A DNA stretch of 64,000 bases from NCBI RefSeq assembly GCF_900156735.1, contig NZ_FTOL01000001.1, positions 1,116,001 to 1,180,000 on the forward strand, in the 5' to 3' direction. The position numbers and the translations under genes were made by a program. The DNA is from Chryseobacterium ureilyticum (GTDB lineage: Bacteria > Bacteroidota > Bacteroidia > Flavobacteriales > Weeksellaceae). A model generated the notes under the pieces. The model saw only the letters and a list, made by a program, of their open reading frames with translations. It made no database searches and was not told the origin of the DNA. Below are positions 26,826 to 35,935 of the stretch, one piece after another; the stretch's first letter is position 1, and the number at the start of each line of letters is the position of its first letter.

Positions 26826-28244
26826 ATGAACTTTTACTTCAATAGAATATATTTTTTTTTGTTTTTCATATTTTTTTCATACTCATTTGCACAAGTAGGG
26901 AATAAAATTAATTTTATTGACAGTATGCAGTTAAAAGAATATGCAAGATTGCAGGATGTCGGGGACTATAAAAGTATTATTTTAAATGAACAAAAGCTTA
27001 TTAAAGAATCTGAAGAACTGGATTATACTAAAGGAATAATTACAGGCTACTTAAATATAGTAAATTCATTATTTGTCCTCAACAACAATAAGGAAAGTTT
27101 GCATTTTCTTGATATTGCAAAGGAAAAATTAGCAAAGGAAAAAGATCCGGTATTGAATGCAAGATTATATTTTTTTTATGCTAGAAATTATTCAGTATTA
27201 GGTTTATATGATCAATCAAATAAAAATCTCAATAAAGCACTGCACTTTTCTGGTGATATGTCTAATATAGAGGAAAGAAAAAAACGGGAGTATCTTATTT
27301 ATATCTGGAAAAGAAAGAATTTTATGCAATTGCAATTAATAGATTCTGTTTTTAAGATGGAACGTAAAAGTCTTGAATTAGGGGCTGAAATTGAACTTTA
27401 TGTAGAAATTGCAGAGAGAAATTTAGAAAGTAAAAAAATAGATTCAACAGAATATTACCTTAATAAAGCATTACAATTATATCAAAGAAGTACTGCAAGA
27501 CAGCAGGCCGTTGTTTTAAGATCTTTTGGGAAAATGTATGTAAAAAAAAAGGATAATAAAAAGGCATTGGATTATTTTTTTCGATCATTAAAGCTTTCTC
27601 AGAAATTAGGTTTAAAAAAAGTATCATTAGAAACCTATAAAGAAATATATGAGACTTATAAGTCTATGGACGAAGTAGATCATGAAAAGGAGTTTCTTGA
27701 AAAATATACGGTTTTAAATGATAGTCTAAATAAAACCGAAAAAAGTATTTTAAATAGTACGATAGAAAAATGTCTAAAAGAGAAGGAGAAAGATGAAAAG
27801 AAGAAATTTCATTATACAACGATCGCTATTATTTTAATTGTAATTGCAATATGTGTCATATTAATAAGCATTTATAAAAAAAATAACAGATACAAAGACA
27901 TTTTAATTGACAAAAAAAATAAAGATATAGATATTCTTGAAAAAAAATTAGATACGAGTTACGAAGAAGTTATACAGCTTGCAATAAATGGAGATAATCT
28001 ATTCATGGTAAGATTTAAAGAAATTTATCCCGATTTTTATAATAACCTAATTAAATGTTATCCAGATCTTAATGTTGGTGATTTAAAGTTCTGTGCTTTA
28101 GTGAGACTGAATTTTTCTAATAAAGAGATCGCCCAATATGGTAATATGTCTGTGCGCACCGTTGAATCAAAGAAATATAGACTACGAAAAAAAATAGGTC
28201 TTCCTGCAAACACTGACTTCAATAAATGGATAAGTGATCAATAG
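26826..28244 (+). CDS. TPR-containing membrane transcriptional regulator with LuxR-type HTH
   Basis: The 472-residue protein has a signal peptide (to about residue 22), several tetratricopeptide repeats (about 40-290), one membrane helix (about 328-346), a short coiled coil, and a C-terminal LuxR/GerE-like helix-turn-helix (NFSNKEIAQYGNMSVRTVESKKYRLRKKIG split over about residues 430-460). This layout is common in Chryseobacterium: a periplasmic TPR sensor coupled to a cytoplasmic DNA-binding domain. It is followed by a terminator and then by secreted-protein genes on the same strand, which are plausible targets. Confidence 0.85.
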   Translation: MNFYFNRIYFFLFFIFFSYSFAQVGNKINFIDSMQLKEYARLQDVGDYKSIILNEQKLIKESEELDYTKGIITGYLNIVNSLFVLNNNKESLHFLDIAKEKLAKEKDPVLNARLYFFYARNYSVLGLYDQSNKNLNKALHFSGDMSNIEERKKREYLIYIWKRKNFMQLQLIDSVFKMERKSLELGAEIELYVEIAERNLESKKIDSTEYYLNKALQLYQRSTARQQAVVLRSFGKMYVKKKDNKKALDYFFRSLKLSQKLGLKKVSLETYKEIYETYKSMDEVDHEKEFLEKYTVLNDSLNKTEKSILNSTIEKCLKEKEKDEKKKFHYTTIAIILIVIAICVILISIYKKNNRYKDILIDKKNKDIDILEKKLDTSYEEVIQLAINGDNLFMVRFKEIYPDFYNNLIKCYPDLNVGDLKFCALVRLNFSNKEIAQYGNMSVRTVESKKYRLRKKIGLPANTDFNKWISDQ

Positions 28245-28944
28245 TTTTAAATATCCTTTTTGAATAATTTAGTGAAAAATGACTTATACTATGAAGTATA
28301 TCAGTTAGAATAATAGAGGTCTGGGTTTATAATCCGGACCTTTATTCATAAATAATAACAGAATAACAAAAAACAAATTTTAGCTTTATTACTCACATTT
28401 TTATTTGTAGTAGCTTGGTGATTTTGGAAACAGTGTACAATCAAATATTGCTGTAGTTTGTCTTTGTACCCAGTTTGTATAAAATAAAAAGCTTTTTTTA
28501 TCCAACATCTATTGTGGTGATCTCTATAACAGATTTCTGATCTCTTTGATTTTTCAAATTAAACACTGATCAATATTAGAAATATTTCCTATAGCTATGC
28601 TAAGTAATTCTTTCGAAAATAAGGAAAGGTTATATTACTTTAAGAATTTTAAAAGTCATGGTATAATCATCTTTTTTGTTCATCATAAATAGGTGAAAAT
28701 CAAAATGAGTTTTTACATTATACAGTTAATAAACGAATAACTGTAATATTTTTATGGCACTGCATTTATACTTTAAATAATTTGTATGTTTTTGATTTTT
28801 AGATGTTTTTGATTTTGCAGTGCAAGTGCAGTGGGTACATTTTTAGATGAAGGTATTACCTTTGCGCCAAGATTTAAAATGTTCATTTTCTTTAAATTTT
28901 AAAAAGAATTTTGACAATGCAAAGCTTATTTAAAATTCACTAAA
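28245..28944. other. Intergenic region after TPR regulator
   Basis: Apart from the terminator at 28317-28345 no gene is seen. A perfect TAnnTTTG box (TACCTTTG, 28857-28864) lies about 80 bases before the small ORF at 28945, but no -33 TTG is at the right distance. Confidence 0.45.
28317..28345 (+). terminator. Terminator after TPR regulator
   Basis: The stem AGGTCTGG / CCGGACCT (one G-U pair) with a 9-base loop is followed by TTTATT. Confidence 0.6.
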
Positions 28945-29289
28945 ATGGAAAAAAAACTCTTTTTAAAAGAGCTTCACAGGGAGCTCTTCAAGTATGCCAC
29001 TGCTTACTTTACCGATTTTATAAAGATTAGAATATTAGTTCCAGCGTCTTTACGATAAGTTAATATCTGACTTAGTTCCTACCTTAAATTATTCCATAGT
29101 TTATTATCTTATTTAAAATGGTTGTTAGATATATTCTTGCACATTTCAAATAAAAATACCAGAACCCATCCGACAGAAAGCGAGTTTTTTCTTCTCGACT
29201 TTTTAAAAACAATGAAGACCTTAAGTAGAGCGTTTCTGGTACGAAAAAAACTTACTGTAATTCTAAACACTGTTTTACGAAGATTCTAA
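28945..29289 (+). pseudogene. Small ORF, possibly a decayed gene interrupted by two stops
   Basis: An ATG at 28945 opens a 37-codon frame (MEKKLFLKELHRELFKYA...) that stops with TAA at 29056. In the same frame a second stop (TGA, 29068) follows after three codons. The frame is then open for 72 codons to TAA at 29287, with plausible protein composition (Leu/Phe/Lys-rich, helical). TAA and TGA would each be one change from Gln or Arg codons. This suggests either a real 37-residue peptide or a 114-codon gene in decay. A hairpin (AAGAGCT / AGCTCTT, 28967-28988) and a long-range pair (TACCAGAA 29157 / TTCTGGTA 29234) lie inside it. No family recognised. Confidence 0.3.
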
Positions 29290-29375
29290 TTACACAAATG
29301 ATTCAAGATGAATTGCAGTATACACACTATATGCAGCGTACAATACCCATACATTAATAATAAATATACTCACTA

Positions 29376-29906
29376 ATGAAGAAAAGTTTAATTACGACAA
29401 TTACACTATTTACAGCAGTAGCTGTAAAGTCACAGGTAGCAATTGGGAAACAGACTGTTTCTAACACCTCAGTATCAATAGAGTTTGCCAACGATGAGAA
29501 CAGAGGATTGATCTTACCCTATGTAGAAAATAAAAGTAGTATCCTTCAAGAAGGTACCATTATTTACGACACAACAGATTATAAAGTAAAATATCTGAAA
29601 GATAACGGACAATGGGTGAATCTTAGTGAAGATGACGGAACAATGGCTACCATTGGTACTGTAAACTTATCTGTTCAAGGGACTGATAAAACAGAAAATA
29701 CTAACGCTAAAACTACCATTGGAAAACCTGGCGCTACTAATGGGATTTTTGTATTGGAAGCTTTAGATAAAGCTATGATACTTCCAAAAGTCACAAGCCC
29801 ACATCTTAATATTATAGATCCGGCTCCCGGGATGATGGTATATGATACTGTAAAAAAACAGCTTGCCGTTTATAACGGAAAAATGTGGTCTTTCTGGAAA
29901 CCATAA
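29376..29906 (+). CDS. Secreted protein with flavobacterial surface module
   Basis: The 176-residue protein has a signal peptide (to about residue 19, AVKSQ). It ends with a module (LPKVTSPHLNIIDPAPGMMVYDTVKKQLAVYNGKMW, read as GMMVYDT-x-x-K-x-x-x-x-YNGKMW-x-x-W) that recurs in many flavobacterial exported proteins and, in related form, at the C terminus of the next gene product. The function is unknown; a surface or adhesin-associated role is inferred from that module and the neighbour. It starts 35 bases before the end of a long leader region and 36 bases separate it from the adhesin-like gene. Confidence 0.6.
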   Translation: MKKSLITTITLFTAVAVKSQVAIGKQTVSNTSVSIEFANDENRGLILPYVENKSSILQEGTIIYDTTDYKVKYLKDNGQWVNLSEDDGTMATIGTVNLSVQGTDKTENTNAKTTIGKPGATNGIFVLEALDKAMILPKVTSPHLNIIDPAPGMMVYDTVKKQLAVYNGKMWSFWKP

Positions 29907-29941
29907 ATATTGAATAATCTCAAAATTTTATAATAAAAACG

Positions 29942-32266
29942 ATGAAAAATAAGAACTTATTTGTTTTTATATTACTCACCTGGGGTAATATAATGATTTT
30001 TGCCCAAGACTGTAGTATCAATGCCGGCGGAAATGCAACAATTTGCGGTACCTCATATACTTTACAGGGCAGTGTTGCAGGAAGCGGAAATAGTACACCC
30101 GTCTGGACGGTGGTATCAAAGCCAGCAGGAGCACCAAATCCTATAATCAATGGAGCAAATACCTATACACCCAATGTAACTGGGATGACTTCGCCGGGAA
30201 ACTATGTTTTTGAAATTTCTCAATCTTGTACAACAGGAACAGTAAAATCACAAGTAACTATAACCGCTCCGGGAGAGGTATCTACTTTTACGGCAGGACC
30301 AGATATCACAAATGTATCGGCTTTAACGGGTACAGCTACTTTAGCAGGAGTTATCCCATCCGGCTACACGGCATCATGGACCTATTATAGTATTATTAAT
30401 TATGAAAATTATGGTATTATTAGTACGCAGAATGCTATAATGTCAAATAATACAACAGCAAATCCTTCCCTTATTTTAACAAAGAAGGCAAATCATGATA
30501 CTGATCCTGCTTATCGTGCCGTATTAAGGATTACTTCTATTAATAATCCAAACTGTTGGTACGAAGATGATGCTATTGTCAGATTCATTCCCAATCCACA
30601 AATAAGTATTCCAGCGATAAATGACTTTTGCTATCAGTCAGCAAGCAATGATCGTTACATATATTTAGATGGTACCTCGCCCGTATTTTCAACTACATCA
30701 CCAGGTTCTTCAGGTAATCCTGCATTTGGAACTACTGTAAGTTTGAATGTAATAAGTCAACCTGCGGGAGGTAATATTTCTTTCTTGTCATTACTTGAAG
30801 GGGCAATATATTTCAATGGGGTAAATGCGATAGGAACTTATACATTTACAGTAACAGTCACAAATGCGAATGGAACTTATACAACCCCTCAGGTTTCTTA
30901 TACATATAATGGTATATCGCCTAAAAATGTGGACTTCCTTGATTCTTCGTACCCCGAACAGATGGCGGTATACAGTTCAGGGGGGAGTGCCGGAGCTGTA
31001 TACTGTAATTATGTTGGAAAAACAACGCCTATCAACGTTTATTTTAAGATTGATCCTGCAGATCCTGCATCTGTTATAACAAATATTAGTAATATAAGGA
31101 TTACACCACTGGGAGGAGCTCCTATTTTAACTTTAAATGGAGCGGGGACAATGAATAGGAATATAGTAGCAACTCCACCTGCTGGAGGATGGCAGGTAGG
31201 CACTTATGCAATTAGTATAAATACCCAAAACGGGACTTGTAATACAACACAAGCTTATTATATTCATATTTCTGACGGTAATCGCTCAAATGTATCAGTA
31301 CCCAATACGACAACGTGTTATCCTGGGTCGGGCGTAGTAACCGCAACAATTCCTCTGCCTGAGGTATATAAAGGAATCGTTAACAGTAGTTATTTCCAAG
31401 ATTTTAATGGTCGATACGATTTCACTCTTGTTTCTAAGCCTGCCGGAGCAGCAGTGCCTACGTACGAAGCTAGCAATTTTAGAACACTTACCAGTACTTC
31501 AACTGTAATAAGTAATCTGGATAAACAGGGGGAGTATGTATTTAAAATAAAAGCTGTACCAGGTCCAGGAACAGATCCTCGTTTCTTAGAAAAAGAATAT
31601 GAATGCTCAGGAGCATCTCTTGAAAGTACATTTTCCATATTCGTATCAAAGCAGATTAATTCTAATGCCGGAAGTGACAAAGCGGTTTCTTGTAACACCA
31701 CAATGTCATTGGCTGGTAATGATCCGGGAGTAACAAGCACCGGACAGTGGGAACTTACATCAAAACCAGCTGGAGCCACAGATCCAATTATCGTAAATCC
31801 ATTATTGTATAATACTGCTGTAACGGGCTTGTCTGTATTTGGAGTTTATAAATTTTCTTGGAAAGTTACTACCGGAACATGTACAAGCATGGATGAAGTA
31901 GTTATTACTTTTAACCAGTGTACAGCCTGTTATAAACCAAGTGTGATGGCTACAACGGGAAATCCTGCTCTAAACACTAATTTTGGTATTACATCATTAG
32001 GAAGAGCGGGTGCTGGACATCCTGATAATTGGCCAATGATTAGAAAAGGAGGATGGATAGCTCTTGAATCCAAGACCAAAGGATTTGTTCCTAACAGGGT
32101 CGATTTTAATATTTCTGGAAATCCTGTAGGAATACCTGTTGCTAATTTTATTGAGGGAATGCTGGTATATGATATGACCAATAAATGCATGAAGATGTAC
32201 ACGCTTAAGGAAGGAGATACCTCTATGGCTTGGCACTGTATTTCTACACAAGCTTGCCCAGACTAA
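29942..32266 (+). CDS. Large secreted PKD/Ig-like repeat protein (adhesin-like)
   Basis: The 774-residue protein has a signal peptide (to about residue 21, MIFAQ). Repeated Ig/PKD-like domains show recurring SKPAGA motifs (for example near residues 59, 498 and 615) and paired Cys residues at domain boundaries (CSINAGGNATICG). The C-terminal part (NFIEGMLVYDMTNKCMKMYT) resembles the last module of the preceding protein. No T9SS sorting domain is visible, so the export and anchoring route is unclear. It probably forms a surface fibre or adhesin, in an operon with the preceding gene and under the TPR/LuxR regulator; this is inference. Confidence 0.7.
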   Translation: MKNKNLFVFILLTWGNIMIFAQDCSINAGGNATICGTSYTLQGSVAGSGNSTPVWTVVSKPAGAPNPIINGANTYTPNVTGMTSPGNYVFEISQSCTTGTVKSQVTITAPGEVSTFTAGPDITNVSALTGTATLAGVIPSGYTASWTYYSIINYENYGIISTQNAIMSNNTTANPSLILTKKANHDTDPAYRAVLRITSINNPNCWYEDDAIVRFIPNPQISIPAINDFCYQSASNDRYIYLDGTSPVFSTTSPGSSGNPAFGTTVSLNVISQPAGGNISFLSLLEGAIYFNGVNAIGTYTFTVTVTNANGTYTTPQVSYTYNGISPKNVDFLDSSYPEQMAVYSSGGSAGAVYCNYVGKTTPINVYFKIDPADPASVITNISNIRITPLGGAPILTLNGAGTMNRNIVATPPAGGWQVGTYAISINTQNGTCNTTQAYYIHISDGNRSNVSVPNTTTCYPGSGVVTATIPLPEVYKGIVNSSYFQDFNGRYDFTLVSKPAGAAVPTYEASNFRTLTSTSTVISNLDKQGEYVFKIKAVPGPGTDPRFLEKEYECSGASLESTFSIFVSKQINSNAGSDKAVSCNTTMSLAGNDPGVTSTGQWELTSKPAGATDPIIVNPLLYNTAVTGLSVFGVYKFSWKVTTGTCTSMDEVVITFNQCTACYKPSVMATTGNPALNTNFGITSLGRAGAGHPDNWPMIRKGGWIALESKTKGFVPNRVDFNISGNPVGIPVANFIEGMLVYDMTNKCMKMYTLKEGDTSMAWHCISTQACPD

Positions 32267-32362
32267 GAAATATATTAATCCAACGCAATTAGTAATAGGC
32301 TTTCAGTATGAAACTTATATTTACTGTCTTCTCATTACTGACTTCTTTATAGATAATATAAA

Positions 32363-32782
32363 ATGGAAAATTTAAAAGAGATCCATATTGGAGATTTGTT
32401 ATATAAGAGAGTACAGGAAGAAGACATAGATATAAACCGGATATGTAAATTTCTTAAGGTAACAGAAAAAGAGGTTCTGGAAATGTACACAGCGAAAACA
32501 TTAGATACAGATACCCTCTTAAGATGGTCTAAATTGCTTGAATATGATTTTTTTAGACTTTATTCCAATCATTTGATTTTATATGCTCCGGTGGCGAGGG
32601 TAAATAATAAAAATGATAAAAAAGAGATGCCTCAGTTTAGGAAAAGCTTATATACAAAGGAAATTATTAATTATATATTAGAACTCATAGACACTGAAAA
32701 GAAAACCACTTTAGAAATAATTAATGAATACAGAATTCCTAAAACTACTTTAAGCAAATGGATAAGAAAATACAAAAAGTAG
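32363..32782 (+). CDS. Small helix-turn-helix protein (transposase-OrfA-like)
   Basis: The 139-residue protein has an N-terminal helical domain (residues 1-65, with the ICKFLKVTEKEVLEMY helix-turn-helix). A C-terminal helix-turn-helix (LEIINEYRIPKTTLSKWIRKYKK) resembles the DNA-binding end of IS3-type OrfA proteins. No catalytic DDE domain follows. Its last 25 bases overlap the next gene in another frame, suggesting translational coupling. It lies 96 bases after the adhesin-like gene. A regulatory role for the surface locus is plausible but unproven. Confidence 0.55.
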   Translation: MENLKEIHIGDLLYKRVQEEDIDINRICKFLKVTEKEVLEMYTAKTLDTDTLLRWSKLLEYDFFRLYSNHLILYAPVARVNNKNDKKEMPQFRKSLYTKEIINYILELIDTEKKTTLEIINEYRIPKTTLSKWIRKYKK

Positions 32783-33090
32783 TCTGCCAACCTGACTATA
32801 AAAGAATTTACAGTGATTTTATAGCAGTAAAATGCCCGGAGAAGAAGGAATTTGTAAAATGTTTTTTATCTAAAGATACACTTTCGTTATCTGATATTCT
32901 AAAAATTAACAATTTGTTATTTGATAAGAATTCTGCTGAAAATCAAAAGCATAAGTCCTATGATGAAAAGACAATTTTGGAGATGCTGGAATATCAAAAA
33001 AAACACAAATTAAATAATACCCAATTAGCAAATCATTTTAAATTGAGCAGAAATTCCGTAGCAAAATGGAAGCGTATGTTTTTAGTATAA
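32758..33090 (+). CDS. Small helix-turn-helix protein, overlapping partner
   Basis: The 110-residue protein starts at an ATG inside the end of the previous gene (25-base overlap, different frame). Its C terminus has a helix-turn-helix (LNNTQLANHFKLSRNSVAKW, about residues 85-104) of the same style as the preceding protein. The N-terminal half is a helical domain of unknown type. A hairpin terminator follows. The two proteins may act as a heteromeric DNA-binding pair; no inverted repeats or transposase were found, so an insertion sequence is not supported. Confidence 0.55.
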   Translation: MDKKIQKVVCQPDYKRIYSDFIAVKCPEKKEFVKCFLSKDTLSLSDILKINNLLFDKNSAENQKHKSYDEKTILEMLEYQKKHKLNNTQLANHFKLSRNSVAKWKRMFLV

Positions 33091-33150
33091 AATAATTTGC
33101 GTTTTACAGTAAAAAGTAGTTCTGTTATTACTTTTTTTCTAAGTTTTTAG

Positions 33151-33182
33151 AGAGTATATTCAAATTTTGAATATACTCTTTT
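33151..33182 (+). terminator. Terminator after the HTH pair
   Basis: A long stem (AGAGTATATTCAA / TTGAATATACTCT) is followed by TTTTT. Confidence 0.7.
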
Positions 33183-33222
33183 TGGTTCAATAACTTGATG
33201 AAGTAATCTTTTTTTAATACTC

Positions 33223-33780
33223 TCAAACCCTCAAACTTCCACGAAATCCTCTCGCTGCATAATAAGAATCTGCACCGTTATGATAAAAAAAGACGGTATT
33301 GTAACGTCTGTCGCAGAAAACAGCCCCACCAAGTTCTCGTATGGAAGCCGGTGTTTGTACCCAACTAGATGTTTTTTGGTCAAACTTTCCGAGTTGTTGT
33401 AGATAGCGATATTGTTCTTCAGTTAAAAGTTCAATGCCCATTTCATTGGCTTTATCAACGGCATTACTTTCCGGTTTGTTGGCTTTTCGGGATTCCCATG
33501 CAGGGTAATCATAGCATAAGCTGCGGCGTTTTGGGCTTTCAGGGGAACAGTCGAAGAAGAAATATTCATCTGTTTTTTTATCATAATCTACTACGTCGGG
33601 TTCGCCTTCTGTTTCTTCCATTTCATTTAATGACCATAGCTTTTTGGGGGTTGCTTCCAGTTTAGCCTGTATGTTTTCCCATTTCAGGTCTTTATGACGA
33701 TTCATGTTTTTTTCGAAACGGGTTTTAAGAACTTCTAAAAGACTCTTGCTTTGCTCAGGTGTTAATTGCTTATTTTTCAT
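33223..33780 (-). CDS. DUF4256 domain-containing protein
   Basis: The 185-residue soluble protein covers the whole DUF4256 domain. Recognisable blocks are WSLNEMEETEGEPDVV, DCSPESPKRRSLCYD, ANEMGIELLTEEQYRYLQ and the C-terminal GGAVFCDRRYNTVFFYHNGADSYY. No activity is established for the family. It is the last gene of the ArsR-led operon-like series (ArsR, SRPBCC, YdeI-like, DoxX-like, DUF4256), a set often found together in Chryseobacterium and relatives. Confidence 0.85.
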   Translation of the reverse strand: MKNKQLTPEQSKSLLEVLKTRFEKNMNRHKDLKWENIQAKLEATPKKLWSLNEMEETEGEPDVVDYDKKTDEYFFFDCSPESPKRRSLCYDYPAWESRKANKPESNAVDKANEMGIELLTEEQYRYLQQLGKFDQKTSSWVQTPASIRELGGAVFCDRRYNTVFFYHNGADSYYAARGFRGSLRV

Positions 33781-33817
33781 ATCAAATTTTTAAGTGATTG
33801 ATTTTAGGATAAAGTTA

Positions 33818-34216
33818 CTAAGGTTGAATGGAAATTTTTCTGTTGGCAGGTCTGAAATACCAGGAAATCAGAACAAGAACAAACAATAATACTGCAGGGA
33901 GAGTTCTTCCGACAGCATCACCCACAATTAGATGTGAAATAACGGCTCCGGACATCACGAAGAAGAATCCTGCATACGCCCATTCTTTCAATAATAGATG
34001 TTTTGGGATCAGTATAGCAATTACGCCCAGAATTTTCCAGATACCAATGATGTACATAAGATATGCCGGATATCCAAGGTTGGTAAAGTTGGTAAGTTCA
34101 TCTTTATTTTTCATTAGTTGAACGATGGCTGTAGAAACCATGCCTAATGACATCCAAAGTGTAAAGATCCAATAAATGATTCTTTTTCTTTTTTCAGATT
34201 GATTTGAAGTTTCCAT
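33818..34216 (-). CDS. DoxX-like family membrane protein
   Basis: The 132-residue protein has four membrane helices. The DoxX-like signature FTNLGYPAYLMYIIGIWKILGVIAIL lies at about residues 43-68, followed by LKEWAYAGFFFVMSGAVISH. Such proteins are of uncertain function, sometimes linked with redox or stress responses. It lies 18 bases after the YdeI-like gene and 37 bases before the DUF4256 gene, consistent with one transcript. Confidence 0.85.
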   Translation of the reverse strand: METSNQSEKRKRIIYWIFTLWMSLGMVSTAIVQLMKNKDELTNFTNLGYPAYLMYIIGIWKILGVIAILIPKHLLLKEWAYAGFFFVMSGAVISHLIVGDAVGRTLPAVLLFVLVLISWYFRPANRKISIQP

Positions 34217-34234
34217 ATTGATTAAGTTTTGTGA

Positions 34235-34813
34235 TTAGTCATTAAGTCCTTTTCCATCAAGAATTTGAGGAATGCATTTTTCAATTCTTGATTCTCTTGT
34301 TTTGGATTGTTTTGCGGAAGAAAAATAGAGTAGGTAAGCGCGTTGTCTCCCTTGGGTTAAGCTTTCAAATGCTTTTTTCAGTTCAAAATTTTCGTTTAAT
34401 TTTTGTTGAAATTCTTCAGATATTTCGAAGTCTTTGGTTTTCTTCATTTCAACTTTTACACCTGATTCTTCAATTTCTACAGCTTCAAACATATAAGCTT
34501 TAAGCTCTTTTTCTAAGTCAATAATCTGTTGTACATCCGTAAAGCGAACCTGCCTTGCCGCCTGCACATTTTTACTTTGCTGGATTAAAATATGGTCAGG
34601 ATCTTTCATCAATGCTCCTTTAAAAAATAAAAGCGCACAATATTCTTTAAATCCGTGAATTAAGAAAATATTTTTCCCTTCAAAGGTATAACAGGGACAG
34701 CCCCATTTTACATCTTCTACCAGTTCGGTACTTAGAGCAATTGTTCTTAATTTTTCAAATTCTTCTTTCCATTGTGTGGAATTCTCGAAGAAAAAATTAA
34801 CTTTTGGATTCAT
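34235..34813 (-). CDS. YdeI/OmpD-associated family protein with DUF1801 domain
   Basis: The 192-residue soluble protein has an N-terminal DUF1801 domain (VEDVKWGCPCYTFEGKNIFLIHGFKEYCALLFFKG, here about residues 36-70) and a C-terminal bacteriocin-protection-type YdeI domain (FESLTQGRQRAYLLYFSSAKQSKTRESRIEK, about 148-180, with the characteristic RQRAY and S-AK-x-x-TRE-x-R pattern). Biochemical function is not established. It is part of the ArsR-led series. Confidence 0.8.
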   Translation of the reverse strand: MNPKVNFFFENSTQWKEEFEKLRTIALSTELVEDVKWGCPCYTFEGKNIFLIHGFKEYCALLFFKGALMKDPDHILIQQSKNVQAARQVRFTDVQQIIDLEKELKAYMFEAVEIEESGVKVEMKKTKDFEISEEFQQKLNENFELKKAFESLTQGRQRAYLLYFSSAKQSKTRESRIEKCIPQILDGKGLND

Positions 34814-34949
34814 GTGATTAGGTTTAAGGTTTTTAGAGTGAGAGTGCCATAGAAGTTTAAAGTGATTATCCTTTCACTTGTAAAGCAAAATTCACTATTG
34901 ACATTCTCCACTTAAATTGTAACATCCGTGTCTCTCATCTCTTCGTCTA

Positions 34950-35420
34950 TTATCTTTTCGTCTCTTTAAACATTTCCTGCAAACGATTATGCGCTATATT
35001 AATTCCCTGAGCAAATGGCATTTTCAGGTGCTGATCTCTGAAATCTACAGACTTATAGATCGTTTGAATGGTGATTTTACTGGTGGTATCCGTTAGTTTT
35101 TCAAATTCTAAAAACTCGATCTGAGGCGGAAAAGGGGTGTTTTCCATCTGGAAAGTTCTTATAATTTTCTCATTCTGAACAATGTCGTGAATAGTTCCAT
35201 TGGCACTGAACATGATTTCTCCCTGAGGATTTAAAGTTTCGAAACGGTAACTTCCGTGTTGCTTATTTTCAAACTTGGTGACTTTGGTGCCCATCCATTG
35301 TTCGAAAAGTTCAGCTTCTGTATAGGCTTTGAAAAGCAGTTCTACAGGAAGATCAAATTCTCTGATGATGAAGATTTCCTGTTTTCCGTCTTCTGCGTGG
35401 ATTTTTGTTTTAAGTTCCAT
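34950..35420 (-). CDS. SRPBCC (AHSA1-like) domain protein
   Basis: The 156-residue protein is a START-like/AHSA1 domain: REFDLPVELLFKAYTEAELFEQWMG (about residues 21-45), GSYRFETLNPQGEIMFSANGTIHDIV, and a closing amphipathic helix (FAQGINIAHNRLQEMFKE). These proteins bind small hydrophobic ligands. Pairing with an upstream ArsR-type regulator is a very common arrangement. The gene is 102 bases downstream of the ArsR gene on the same strand. Confidence 0.88.
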   Translation of the reverse strand: MELKTKIHAEDGKQEIFIIREFDLPVELLFKAYTEAELFEQWMGTKVTKFENKQHGSYRFETLNPQGEIMFSANGTIHDIVQNEKIIRTFQMENTPFPPQIEFLEFEKLTDTTSKITIQTIYKSVDFRDQHLKMPFAQGINIAHNRLQEMFKETKR

Positions 35421-35522
35421 ATTTTGAGTTTGAGGGTTTTGGTGTTTGGGAGTATTAGAGTGGGTGGCAATCGCTATTATTTAAAGTCTATTATCTATCC
35501 ATCTCTCATCTTTTATCTCTTA

Positions 35523-35852
35523 TTACTCTTTTTTCAAGTTCTGGTATGCTTTCATCACATCTTCAAGCTTATTGAATTTCTCATCCCACATTTTGCGGAA
35601 TGGCTCTATAAAATCGGCTATTTCTTTCATTTTATTGGGATTAAGGTGGTAAGTAATTTCACGACCATTCTGTTCCGATCTCAGCAGTTCGCATTCTGTA
35701 AGGATTTGAAGATGTTTTGAAACGGTAGGTCTTGCGGTATCGAAATTGGAAGCAATGGCTCCTGCAGTCATAGATTGTGCAGCCACCAGAATCAATATAG
35801 ATCTTCTGGTAGGGTCTGCGATTGCCTGAAATACATCTCTTCTTAAATTCAT
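35523..35852 (-). CDS. ArsR family winged-helix transcriptional regulator
   Basis: The 109-residue protein has the ArsR/SmtB fold: [18 protein letters not shown] (residues 5-22), the recognition region [22 protein letters not shown] (about 31-52), and the wing [17 protein letters not shown]. The metal-sensing CxC motif of ArsR is absent, so it belongs to the metal-independent group often paired with SRPBCC proteins. Tandem palindromes bracket its -7 box, suggesting tight autorepression of the whole series down to the DUF4256 gene. Confidence 0.88.
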   Translation of the reverse strand: MNLRRDVFQAIADPTRRSILILVAAQSMTAGAIASNFDTARPTVSKHLQILTECELLRSEQNGREITYHLNPNKMKEIADFIEPFRKMWDEKFNKLEDVMKAYQNLKKE

Positions 35853-35897
35853 TGTGTAGTTATTTGACTACAAATATATGTGTAGTTATTTAGCTAC
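35853..35897 (-). promoter_or_regulatory. Promoter with tandem ArsR-type operators
   Basis: Two copies of a 19-base element (TGTGTAGTTATTT-x-x-CTAC, 35853-35871 and 35879-35897) lie 26 bases apart, about 2.5 turns of DNA. Each holds the palindrome GTAG-N8-CTAC. The 7-base spacer plus one base forms a perfect -7 box on the minus strand (TATATTTG, 35878-35871). The leader to the ArsR start would be about 13 bases. Confidence 0.65.
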
Positions 35898-35935
35898 GCA
35901 AGTTTTTGCTTCTTAATTTAAAAAAATAAAAAAAA

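Noticed and set aside
32363..33090. HTH pair considered as an active IS3-type element
   Set aside because: No DDE catalytic domain, no terminal inverted repeats and no target duplications were seen.
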